From contig NZ_JAFCJX010000015.1 of the NCBI RefSeq assembly GCF_018130695.1, positions 50,001 through 114,000 of the forward strand: DNA of 64,000 bases. The letters are read 5' to 3'. Below the pieces are notes generated by a model. That model did no database searches. It was not told the origin of the DNA and worked only from the letters and a program-made list of their open reading frames with translations. Shown one piece after another: positions 1-6,868 of this stretch. A program made the position numbers and the translations under genes. This DNA is from Bradyrhizobium jicamae. Its GTDB lineage: Bacteria > Pseudomonadota > Alphaproteobacteria > Rhizobiales > Xanthobacteraceae. The number at the start of each line of letters is the position of its first letter. Within the stretch, counting starts at the first letter, position 1.

Positions 1-35
1 CGCCGCCGATCGACGTCAATTTGATCGAAGGCTGA
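1..35 (+). CDS. C-terminal end of an upstream gene (partial)
   Basis: The first complete codon starts at base 3 and the frame reads PPIDVNLIEG before a TGA at 33-35. Only ten residues are visible, so no product can be named. The stop lies five bases before the ATG of the next gene on the same strand, so the two are probably co-transcribed. The reading frame is an inference from this spacing. Confidence 0.4.
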   Translation, partial: PPIDVNLIEG

Positions 36-40
36 CGGCG

Positions 41-538
41 ATGGCACGCGACGGTCAGCAGGCGCCGTTGAAATGTCCGAGCGGCCAGGCGGGAATGGAT
101 GACGCGCAGATCCTTGGCGTCATCTCCCATGACAGCGGCACGCCGCGACTGTCCTATCTCGACGAGGCGTTGCCGGCCTCGCCGGAAACGCTCGAGCTCG
201 CAGCACCCCTCGATCCGTCGCAGGTGTTCCGCCTGTCGGCACGGTGCGAAGAGCGCAAGTGCACGCATTTCGACGGCCAGCGCTGTCAGCTCGCGGTCCG
301 GATCACAAAGATGTTGCCGGCGGTCGTCGACCAACTGCCGCCCTGCAATATTCGTCGCGACTGTCGCTGGTTCCGCCAGGAAGGCCGCGCGGCCTGCCTG
401 CGCTGTCCACAGATTGTGACCGGCATTCACGAGGCCGACGAGAATCTGCAGCAGGTCGCCGGCGTGCCGCGAATGGCTCATGCGCGGGGCGGGCAGGCTG
501 CGATTGCGCCCGCGGCACACAGCGAGATTCCGCTCTAA
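41..538 (+). CDS. Cysteine-rich conserved hypothetical protein
   Basis: This 165-residue protein has no signal peptide or membrane segment. Its central part (about residues 68-128) holds regularly spaced cysteines: CEERKC, a cysteine in DGQRC, then CNIRRDC and CLRC. Such spacing suggests a metal site, either zinc or an iron-sulfur cluster, but I do not recognise the family. The ends look low in complexity and are poorly constrained. It starts five bases after the stop of the preceding gene, so it is probably the last or a later gene of an operon that begins outside the window. No gene follows it for 230 bases. Confidence 0.65.
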   Translation: MARDGQQAPLKCPSGQAGMDDAQILGVISHDSGTPRLSYLDEALPASPETLELAAPLDPSQVFRLSARCEERKCTHFDGQRCQLAVRITKMLPAVVDQLPPCNIRRDCRWFRQEGRAACLRCPQIVTGIHEADENLQQVAGVPRMAHARGGQAAIAPAAHSEIPL

Positions 539-768
539 GCTTTGCGATCAACGCGACCTGCGGTTTCTGCGAATCGTTGTCCGATTCGCAGCAAGGCTCT
601 CCGCTGACCAATCAACCGTCCTTGAACTGTTTGTGATCATTCGGCCATGATTGGTCGCCATCCTCTGCGACTAAAGTTCATGGGCCGTTCATTTCAACTT
701 CCGTACCCATTCATCCCTGCAATTCTGGTCAAAAAAGCCCGGCAATCTGCCCAAACGAGGAGACTTCC

Positions 769-1395
769 ATGCGTGAGATCGTCCGCCCCGTGCTTGCTGC
801 GTTGAGCGTTGCGTCGCTCGCGGTCGCGATGACCGCACTCTCGAACGACGGCGCGTTCGCCCAGGCCAAGCAGCAGCAGATGGCCCCGCCCGCCAAGCAG
901 CAGGCCGCGCCCCCGCCGCCCGCACAAGCGCAGCAGGACCAGGCGCCGCAGATCAAGCAGATCGCGTTGACCGACAAGCAGGTCGACAGCGCGCTGGCCG
1001 CGAGCAAGGAAATGGATCCGATCACGGCGAAGATCCCCGACAATGCCAAGCCCGATCCGAAGATCACGACGCAGCTCGAGGGGATTGCCAAGAAAAACGG
1101 CTTTGCGAGCATGGACGACTTCAACAATGTCGTCGACAACATCTCGCTGGTGCTCGGCGGCTTCGATCCGCAGACCAAGAAATATGTCGGCCCCGAAGCC
1201 GTAATCAAGGCGCAGATCGCTCAGGTCCAGGCCGACAAGAAGATGTCGGCCAAGGACAAGAAGGAAGCGCTCGCCGACCTCAACGAAGCCCTGAAGTCGC
1301 CGCCGCCCGCGATCGAGAACAAGGGCAACATCGATCTCGTCGCCAAGAACTACGACAAGCTGATGGATGAGTTCGGCGGCAGCGACGACAACTGA
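769..1395 (+). CDS. Secreted or periplasmic hypothetical protein
   Basis: The 208-residue product starts with a signal peptide (basic MREIVR, then a hydrophobic stretch, with cleavage likely after AFA near residue 30). A Gln/Pro/Ala-rich linker follows (about residues 31-65), then a charged, mostly helical domain rich in Lys and Asp with the repeated theme KxxxDKxxALADL. AGGAG lies just upstream of the ATG (GAGGAGACTTCC). It stands alone: a 230-base gap precedes it and a strong terminator follows the stop. I know similar secreted helical proteins as hypothetical in Bradyrhizobium-type genomes. The function is unknown; the composition suggests an extracytoplasmic, possibly envelope-associated protein. 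Confidence 0.8.
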   Translation: MREIVRPVLAALSVASLAVAMTALSNDGAFAQAKQQQMAPPAKQQAAPPPPAQAQQDQAPQIKQIALTDKQVDSALAASKEMDPITAKIPDNAKPDPKITTQLEGIAKKNGFASMDDFNNVVDNISLVLGGFDPQTKKYVGPEAVIKAQIAQVQADKKMSAKDKKEALADLNEALKSPPPAIENKGNIDLVAKNYDKLMDEFGGSDDN

Positions 1396-1416
1396 TCACT
1401 ATGCGCGCGCGTGAAG

Positions 1417-1448
1417 AAGCCCCGGAGAATAAGTCTCCGGGGCTTTTG
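1417..1448 (+). terminator. Rho-independent terminator
   Basis: AAGCCCCGGAGA pairs with TCTCCGGGGCTT across a five-base loop and is followed by T-rich sequence (TTTTGCTTTTT). It lies 22 bases after the stop of the secreted protein gene. Confidence 0.85.
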
Positions 1449-1454
1449 CTTTTT

Positions 1455-1612
1455 CTCCCTCTCCCCGCTCTTCTTCGCGGGGAGAGGGTTGGGGTGAGGG
1501 GCTCGCGCCGCAAGATAAAAATTGTGAGAGATGGTCTCGTGGAGACTCCCCCTCATCCGGATTGCATCTTCGATGCAATCCGACTTCTCCCCGCAAGCGG
1601 GGAGAAGTGACT
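1455..1612. repeat. Composite REP-like palindromic repeat
   Basis: The left part has a hairpin of CTCTCCCCGC and GCGGGGAGAGG followed by GTTGGGGTGAGGGGCTC. The right part has CCCCTCATCCGGATTGC, an inverted repeat around GATTGCATC/GATGCAATC, and a second CTTCTCCCCGC/GCGGGGAGAAG hairpin. The same two-part design recurs near 9.7, 11.4, 16.4, 29.4 and 38.2 kb. It fills the gap between convergent genes. Confidence 0.85.
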
Positions 1613-1613
1613 G

Positions 1614-2702
1614 CTAGGTGCGCGTTCGCATCCGCATCATGAAGGTGTCGAAGGAGAGCTCGGCGACCTGCATCCACACCAGGGATTCATTGCGGAAGCC
1701 CGACAGGCTCGAATACAGCTTGCCGAAATGCGGGTTGCTCTTGGCAAGATCGGCATAGATCTCGTTCGCCGCGCCATAGCAGGCTTCCAGCACCTCCTGC
1801 GGGAACGGCCGCAGCTGCGCGCCGGCAACGATCAGCCGCTTCAGCGCCGGCGGGTTGACGGCGTCGTACTTGCCGGTGACCCAGGTGAAGGTGTCTTCCG
1901 AGGCCGCCTGGATCGCCGCCTGATAGTGCTTCGGGATAGCGTTCCACTTGTCGAGGTTGACGACGTTGTGGCCCTGGCCGGTGCCTTCCCACCAGCCCGG
2001 ATAGTAGTAGAACTTCGCGACCTTCACGAAGCCGAGCTTCTCGTCGTCATAGGGGCCGACCCATTCCGCGGCGTCGATCGTGCCTTTTTCCAGTGCGGGA
2101 TAGATATCGCCGCCGGCGATCTGCTGCGGCACGCCGCCGACCTTGGAGATGATGGTGCCGGCGAAGCCGCCGACGCGGAATTTCAGGCCCTGGAAGTCCG
2201 CCATCGACTTGATCTCCTTCCGGAACCAGCCGCCCATCTGGGCGCCGGTCGAGCCGGTCGGAATGCCGATGCATTTGTATTCCGCGAGCAGATCGTTGAG
2301 CAGCTCGGTGCCGCCGCCCCATTGCAGCCAGGAAATATGCTGGCGGGTGTTGAGGCCGAACGGCAGCGAGGTACCGAAGGTGAAGGCAGGGTTCTTGCCC
2401 CAGTAATAGTAGAGCGCGGTGTTGCCGATCTCGACCGTGCCGTTGGAGACGGCGTCGAGCACCTGCAGGCCGGGGACGATTTCGCCGGCGGCGAACGGCT
2501 GGATCTGGAACTTGTTGTCGGTGATCTCCGCGACGCGCTTGCAGAAAAATTCGCAGCCGCCGTAGAGCGTATCGAGCGCCTTAGGCCAGCTGGCCGCCAG
2601 CCGCCACCTTACCTCCGGCATCGATTGCGCGATCGCGGGCGCAGCTACTGCGCTCGCGGCCAGACCGACGCCGCCTGCCTTCAGGAATTCACGACGCTTC
2701 AT
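1614..2702 (-). CDS. TRAP transporter solute-binding protein, DctP/TakP type
   Basis: This 362-residue protein starts with a twin-arginine signal (KRREFLK, then a hydrophobic stretch ending in APAIAQS), so it is probably exported folded to the periplasm. The mature part carries DctP-family features: MADFQGLKFRVGG, GGDIYPALEKGTIDAAEW and YYYPGWWEGTG. The last two resemble the TakP subgroup that binds 2-oxo acids or other carboxylates and passes them to TRAP membrane subunits. No TRAP membrane subunits are visible nearby, so it is an orphan binding protein. It lies 304 bases downstream of the SAF-domain dehydrogenase gene on the same strand and may serve the same pathway. The family is confident; the substrate is unknown. 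Confidence 0.9.
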   Translation of the reverse strand: MKRREFLKAGGVGLAASAVAAPAIAQSMPEVRWRLAASWPKALDTLYGGCEFFCKRVAEITDNKFQIQPFAAGEIVPGLQVLDAVSNGTVEIGNTALYYYWGKNPAFTFGTSLPFGLNTRQHISWLQWGGGTELLNDLLAEYKCIGIPTGSTGAQMGGWFRKEIKSMADFQGLKFRVGGFAGTIISKVGGVPQQIAGGDIYPALEKGTIDAAEWVGPYDDEKLGFVKVAKFYYYPGWWEGTGQGHNVVNLDKWNAIPKHYQAAIQAASEDTFTWVTGKYDAVNPPALKRLIVAGAQLRPFPQEVLEACYGAANEIYADLAKSNPHFGKLYSSLSGFRNESLVWMQVAELSFDTFMMRMRTRT

Positions 2703-3006
2703 GCGTACCCTCCGTTGTGTCGATGCCTCGACTTCGGGAACGATCTTGATGTCGTCTCTTCGCCGATGACCGACGTGTTTGGTTATGCGTTTGTTTGGTT
2801 GTGCGTTTCCGTAGGCCTTCGCGAAGGCTCTTGTTTTGGGAATTCCGGGCGTTCCGGTTCCGAGCGGAGGATGAGGCCTCGGGTTCCGATAATCAAGCGG
2901 TCCGCGGCCAACGCGGCCGCGAACGCATATGACAAAAGTCTAAGTTTTGGCGAGCGAGGCGGTGAGGCCTCGGCTCGTTGCGACACTTCGGCGCATCATA
3001 AGGCCA
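2703..3006. other. Intergenic gap without a recognised gene
   Basis: About 300 bases separate the TRAP binding-protein gene from the upstream dehydrogenase gene. I see no supported reading frame, tRNA or clear terminator. It is AT-richer near 2770-2850 and probably contains the promoter of the binding-protein gene. Confidence 0.4.
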
Positions 3007-4323
3007 TCAATGCGCCTTGGCGCCGAACGCCGCCTCCATCGCCTTGCGGGTCTTGATGGTGTCGTTGTTGGCGTCGAATTCGACGTCGCTCCAGCGCACG
3101 ATCTCGCCATGCGGCACGTCGTGCTTCAGCTTCAGCCGATGCGCCAGCCCGATCGGCAGCGCGCCGGCGGCAAGGCTTGCGGCGGCCGGCATCAATTTGC
3201 CCCACACCGTGTAGCCGCCTTCGCCGTCGAGCATTTCGCCGGCGCGCAGATCGCGTTTGGCAACGGAAGCGACGTCGCCGCGAAAACCGTGCGGCTGCCC
3301 GGTCGGCTCGCTCCGCAGCGCGGCCGACAGCACCGAGATGTTCAACTCAAGTCCGATCAGATGATAGGGCTTGTACATCGCCGCATAACGGCCGGACGCG
3401 TCGGTCTTCAACCCGTATTGCCTGAAGCAGTCGGCGGCGTAATCGTTGGGGGCTTCCAGCACGACATAGACGCCCCAACGCAGGTCGCGAAACACCGGCC
3501 GGCCGTCGCGCTCCAGCGACGACACCACCTCGACGACGCCGGATTTCTCCAGCACGCCGCCCTTGTCGCTCGGCCGCATCACATGCGGCAGATCGTCGAC
3601 GCCGCAGGGCGGGAACAGCAGGCCATCGCTGGGCACGTCGAGGCTGCAGGCATTGGCGATCGCGGCCATTTCGATCGCGGATTTGGTGCCGTCGAGGAAG
3701 GAGTTGAACATCTGCGGATTCATGCCGGCGGATTGCGCTTCACCCGCCGTGAGCCCGTAATGCTGCCAGACGCCTTCCGGCGTCACGTCGTGATAGGCCG
3801 GCAGATACTTTGTTCCTTTGCCGGCAGCGACGACCCGAAAACCCGTTGCGCGCGCCCAGTCGACCATCTCCGCGGTGAGCGCCGGTTGATCGCCATAGGC
3901 GAGCGAGTAGACCACGCCCGCTTTCCGCGCTTCTTCCGCGAGCAGCGGTCCGGCGAGCACGTCGGCCTCGACATTGACCATCACGACATGCTTGCCGGCG
4001 GCAATCGCGGCGTGGGCATGGCGGATGCCGACCGCGGGATTGCCGGTCGCCTCCACCACCACATCCATCGCGCCGCCGGCGATGGCGCGGATGCCGTCAT
4101 CGGTGAAGGCGGTTTTCCTGATCCGCTCCTCATCCCAGCCGACCGTGCGGCACGCCTCGCGTGCGCGATCGCGGTCGAGATCGATGATGACAGGCACCTC
4201 CAGCCCCGGCGTGTGCGGCACCTGCGACAGGAACATCGAGCCGAACTTTCCGGCGCCGATCAGCGCCACGCGGACAGGCTTGCCGGCCGCCGCGCGGATT
4301 TGGAGGAGGTGATGGAGGTTCAT
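3007..4323 (-). CDS. NAD(P)-dependent homoserine dehydrogenase-like oxidoreductase with SAF domain
   Basis: The 438-residue protein has an N-terminal Rossmann fold with GAGKFG at residues 23-28 and a following acidic strand (VIIDLDRD). The central region resembles the homoserine dehydrogenase/Gfo-Idh family (VVEATGNPAVGIRHAHAAI, AGKHVVMVNVEAD). The C-terminal part, from about residue 340, matches a SAF-type beta-clip domain (AKRDLRAGEMLDGEGGYTVWG), a fold also seen in sialate synthases and altronate dehydratases. The reaction is probably NAD(P)-linked oxidation or reduction of a small hydroxy acid or sugar acid, but the substrate cannot be read from the sequence. It is encoded downstream of a PhyH dioxygenase and a GntR regulator, suggesting a catabolic set. 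Confidence 0.85.
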   Translation of the reverse strand: MNLHHLLQIRAAAGKPVRVALIGAGKFGSMFLSQVPHTPGLEVPVIIDLDRDRAREACRTVGWDEERIRKTAFTDDGIRAIAGGAMDVVVEATGNPAVGIRHAHAAIAAGKHVVMVNVEADVLAGPLLAEEARKAGVVYSLAYGDQPALTAEMVDWARATGFRVVAAGKGTKYLPAYHDVTPEGVWQHYGLTAGEAQSAGMNPQMFNSFLDGTKSAIEMAAIANACSLDVPSDGLLFPPCGVDDLPHVMRPSDKGGVLEKSGVVEVVSSLERDGRPVFRDLRWGVYVVLEAPNDYAADCFRQYGLKTDASGRYAAMYKPYHLIGLELNISVLSAALRSEPTGQPHGFRGDVASVAKRDLRAGEMLDGEGGYTVWGKLMPAAASLAAGALPIGLAHRLKLKHDVPHGEIVRWSDVEFDANNDTIKTRKAMEAAFGAKAH

Positions 4324-4346
4324 GATGGGTGTCCGGGATGAACTAT

Positions 4347-4474
4347 CGTGTCCCGGACGCGGTGCGGCGCGAAGTGCCGCTCCGCAGAGCCGGGACCCGT
4401 GAGAGAGATGAGCAAGATGTGGGCCCCGGCTCAGCAGCGCATCACTTCGTGCTGCGCTGCGTCCGGGGCAGGAG
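4347..4474. repeat. Dispersed repeat with inverted ends (copy 1)
   Basis: The ends CGTGTCCCGGACGCGGTGCG and TGCGTCCGGGGCAGGAG are imperfect inverted repeats, with an inner pair CAGAGCCGGGACCC and GGGCCCCGGCTC. A second copy of the same design lies at 32925-33084. Confidence 0.75.
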
Positions 4475-4476
4475 AG

Positions 4477-5277
4477 TTACTCCGCCGCCTGCCGCGGCGC
4501 CCTTGCCAGCCGCAGCAACGCGTCATCGTCGACTGTCTGGATCGGCGTGAAGTCGCGATGCGCGATGTAGTCGGGCCGCGTCGGGGTACGAATGTAATTC
4601 GAGACCGCGTTCAGGGTCAGATAGACGATCTTGCGCGGGTAGGGCGTGATGTTGCCGCCCGAGCCGTGTACGAGATTGCCGTGGAACATCAGCATGCCGC
4701 CGGCCTTGCCGGTGGGAGCGACGATGCCGCCCTGCTTGACCAGCCGCGTCACGGTCTCCTCGTCCAGCGTCCACAGCGGATAGGATGTGGTCTCCAGATC
4801 ATGCGAGGCCTTGAGATCGCCGGCGGTCTGGCTCTGCGGCACCAGCATCAGTGGGCCGTTGATCGGCATCACCTCGTCGAGGAAGATCGCGATGTTCATC
4901 GCGCGCGGCTCGGGCATGCCGTCGTCGCGCTTCCAGGTGCCGTAGTCCTGGTGCCACTGCCAGACGTCGCCGGTGAAGGCCGCCTTCGCGTTGATCTTGA
5001 ACTGGTGCATGTAGACCTTCTCGCCGAAGATCTGCTCGATCGGCTCGATCATCCGCGGATGCGCGCCGAGGGTGCCGAAGGCTTCGTTGTAGAGATGCGC
5101 GGCAAAGGCGGTGCGCGGCGCGCCGCTCTTCTCGCGCCACACCTCGGGCCGGTTGGCGTCGTAGATGCTGACCGCCTCGCGGGCGAGGAAGTCGACCTCT
5201 TCCTGGTTGAACAGCTCGGGCAGGAACAGCCAGCCTTCGCGATTGAAATGCTCGATCTGCTGCGGCGTCAGTTTCAT
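4477..5277 (-). CDS. Phytanoyl-CoA dioxygenase (PhyH) family Fe(II)/2-oxoglutarate dioxygenase
   Basis: I start this gene at the ATG at 5277, because AAGGAGGAAG lies five bases upstream; the open frame continues further upstream without a comparable ribosome site. The 266-residue protein has the usual facial triad: H109-Q-D111 in WQWHQDYGTW and H204 in GNLVHGSGGN, with R215 placed to bind 2-oxoglutarate. The length and the layout (MKLTPQQIEHFNREGWLFLP at the N-terminus) are typical of the PhyH/ectoine-hydroxylase group. It would hydroxylate a small molecule with Fe(II), O2 and 2-oxoglutarate; the substrate is not known. It sits between the GntR regulator and the SAF-domain dehydrogenase. Confidence 0.88.
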   Translation of the reverse strand: MKLTPQQIEHFNREGWLFLPELFNQEEVDFLAREAVSIYDANRPEVWREKSGAPRTAFAAHLYNEAFGTLGAHPRMIEPIEQIFGEKVYMHQFKINAKAAFTGDVWQWHQDYGTWKRDDGMPEPRAMNIAIFLDEVMPINGPLMLVPQSQTAGDLKASHDLETTSYPLWTLDEETVTRLVKQGGIVAPTGKAGGMLMFHGNLVHGSGGNITPYPRKIVYLTLNAVSNYIRTPTRPDYIAHRDFTPIQTVDDDALLRLARAPRQAAE

Positions 5278-5333
5278 GGGGCTTCCTCCTTGTTGCTTTG
5301 TTTGTTCGTTCGTCACGGCCGGCATGCCGAACG

Positions 5334-6008
5334 CTATGCGGCGACTTGGGTCGCCCTCAGTTTTTCTTCCGTCATTCGTCCGGCGTTCTGCGCATGTGCC
5401 AGCGCCGCGGCTTCGGCGCCCGCGGCATCGCCCGCAAAAATCTTCGCGGCGATCGTCTCGTGCTCGGCCCAGGCGCTGCCGCGATAATTGAGCTCGGCGA
5501 GCACTGTCGCCATCGAGCGGCGCATATGCGGCCATTGCGGCGCGATCATCTCCTCGATCGCCGAATTGCCGGCGAGGCGATAGATCGCGCTGTGGAAGTC
5601 GACATCGAGCGCGATCAGCTGCGCCAGCGGCGTCGGACGATCGATCTCGCGGCCGGCCTCGAGCGCATTCTCCAGCCGCGCGCGGCCCGCCGGATCGCTC
5701 GAGACGCGCTGAGCCGCCAGCCGCGCCGCCAGCGCATCGAGCGCGCCGCGAACCTCGTAGAGCTCGCGGATGCGCTTCGGATCGAGTTGCGTCACCTCAA
5801 AGCCGCGCTTGCCGCTTTCGGCGACGAGGCCCTGCCGATGCAAGAGATGCAGCGCATGCGACACCGGCTGGCGCGACACGCCAAGCTTCTCGGCCAATTC
5901 ATTCTGGGTGATGCGCTGCCCCGGCAGCAGCGAGCGGTCGATGATCGCGTCGCAAATCCGCGCATAGACCTGGTCGATCAGGTTCGGAAGCGGGTCCAAC
6001 GGGATCAT
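5334..6008 (-). CDS. GntR family transcriptional regulator, FCD subfamily
   Basis: This protein of about 224 residues has an N-terminal winged helix (about residues 8-75; LPGQRITQNELAEKLGVSRQ and HRQGLVAESGKRGFEVTQL) and a C-terminal helical FCD ligand-binding domain (about 80-215) with RIRELYEVRGALDALAARLA and a metal-ligand-type D...H pair in LDVDFHSAIYRLAGN. FCD regulators usually bind a carboxylate or sugar acid and repress the neighbouring catabolic genes. I prefer the ATG at 6008 to the TTG two codons upstream. The gene lies 56 bases upstream of the PhyH gene on the same strand. A perfect 12-base palindrome lies just upstream of its start and may be its operator. Confidence 0.88.
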   Translation of the reverse strand: MIPLDPLPNLIDQVYARICDAIIDRSLLPGQRITQNELAEKLGVSRQPVSHALHLLHRQGLVAESGKRGFEVTQLDPKRIRELYEVRGALDALAARLAAQRVSSDPAGRARLENALEAGREIDRPTPLAQLIALDVDFHSAIYRLAGNSAIEEMIAPQWPHMRRSMATVLAELNYRGSAWAEHETIAAKIFAGDAAGAEAAALAHAQNAGRMTEEKLRATQVAA

Positions 6009-6029
6009 GGCCAATCATCCAAATGGAAT

Positions 6030-6041
6030 ACGGAATTCCGT
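6030..6041. promoter_or_regulatory. Palindrome upstream of the GntR gene, candidate operator
   Basis: ACGGAATTCCGT is a perfect 12-base palindrome, centred about 28 bases upstream of the GntR start codon. GntR/FCD regulators commonly bind short palindromes in their own promoter. The assignment is inferred from position only. Confidence 0.45.
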
Positions 6042-6100
6042 GTTCGAGATGACGCTACTGCTGTCAGGGGGCACGGTCAAGAGGCGGGTTGCATCTGACA

Positions 6101-6149
6101 TCGGGCAATTTTGTCCGAATTTTCTTGCCTTTCGGACAAAAATGCCCGA
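6101..6149. promoter_or_regulatory. Twin palindromic operators upstream of hicAB
   Basis: TCGGGCAATTTTGTCCGA (6101-6118) and TCGGACAAAAATGCCCGA (6132-6149) both fit TCGGnCAnnnnTGnCCGA. They are also near-perfect reverse complements of each other. Their centres are 31 bases apart, about three helical turns. They end 29 bases before the hicA start, as expected for autoregulation by the DNA-binding HicB antitoxin. Confidence 0.7.
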
Positions 6150-6178
6150 AATTTGGTGAGGGCGGGGCGCGCAGATGG

Positions 6179-6373
6179 ATGAGAGACCGCTTCATCGCGG
6201 AGATCAGACAAGAAGCGCGTGAGCTGGGCCTGAGCTTTCGAGTCGACTACCGCAAAGGCAAAGGCGGGCACGCCATGGTCTATGTCGGCGACAAGCTCAC
6301 CACGCTGCCAAGTCGCGAGATCGATCCCAAGACGGCACGCAAGATCAGGAAGCAGTTGGGACTGGCGGAATAA
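6179..6373 (+). CDS. hicA: HicA family mRNA interferase toxin
   Basis: I start at the ATG at 6179, giving MRDRFIAEIRQEARELGLSF and 64 residues, a normal HicA length; a longer frame would run through the operator region. The product has the HicA double-stranded-RNA-binding-like fold signature: a central GKGGHAMVYVGDKLTTLPSR segment carrying the catalytic histidine, then EIDPKTARKIRKQLGL. In HicA families the G-[SG]-H motif is needed for mRNA cleavage. The antitoxin gene follows 43 bases downstream on the same strand. The twin operators just upstream suggest expression is repressed by the partner protein. Confidence 0.85.
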   Translation: MRDRFIAEIRQEARELGLSFRVDYRKGKGGHAMVYVGDKLTTLPSREIDPKTARKIRKQLGLAE

Positions 6374-6416
6374 GGATAGGCTGCGCGATCATGCGCAAGT
6401 GAAAAGGACGAGAGTG

Positions 6417-6851
6417 ATGCGGACATTCACCTATGCCGCGAAATTCGAGCAAGGCGATGAGCAGGGCATCGTCGTGAGTTTTCCCGATGTCCCGGAAGCC
6501 ATCACGCAGGGTGACGACATGGCTGATGCGCGCGCGCAGGCAGAAGAGGCATTAGGCCTGGCCTTGCTAACCTATCCTGAGCGGGGCATGTCGCTGCCGA
6601 AGGCGCGTGCCAAGGGCAAAGGCTTCACACTGATCACGGTGGCACCCGGCGTCGCTGCAAAGCTCGCGGTTCTGGAAGCCTTCAAGGAAGCCGGGATCGG
6701 AAAGAGCGAGCTCGGCCGGCGCATGGGGAAGGACGAGAAGGAAATCCGTCGGGTGCTCGATCCAAAGCACCCGACGAAACTTCCCACCATGGTCGAAGCC
6801 CTGCGGGCGCTCGGTAAGCGCTTGATCGTCAGCGTCGAAGAGGCGGCCTAG
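6417..6851 (+). CDS. hicB: HicB family antitoxin with C-terminal helix-turn-helix
   Basis: The start at the ATG at 6417 is preceded by AAAGGACGAGAG. The 144-residue protein has the partially degraded RNase-H-like HicB domain in its N-terminal half (YAAKFEQGDEQGIVVSFPDV, EAITQGDDMADARAQAEEAL) and an XRE-type helix-turn-helix at about residues 82-140 (KEAGIGKSELGRRMGKDEKE, LPTMVEALRALGKRL). The N-terminal domain binds and neutralises HicA, and the HTH binds DNA. The stop lies 17 bases from the convergent stop of the M20 peptidase gene. Upstream frame extension exists but overlaps hicA and is rejected. Confidence 0.88.
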   Translation: MRTFTYAAKFEQGDEQGIVVSFPDVPEAITQGDDMADARAQAEEALGLALLTYPERGMSLPKARAKGKGFTLITVAPGVAAKLAVLEAFKEAGIGKSELGRRMGKDEKEIRRVLDPKHPTKLPTMVEALRALGKRLIVSVEEAA

Positions 6852-6868
6852 CTGGCTCGGGCTGTTCT

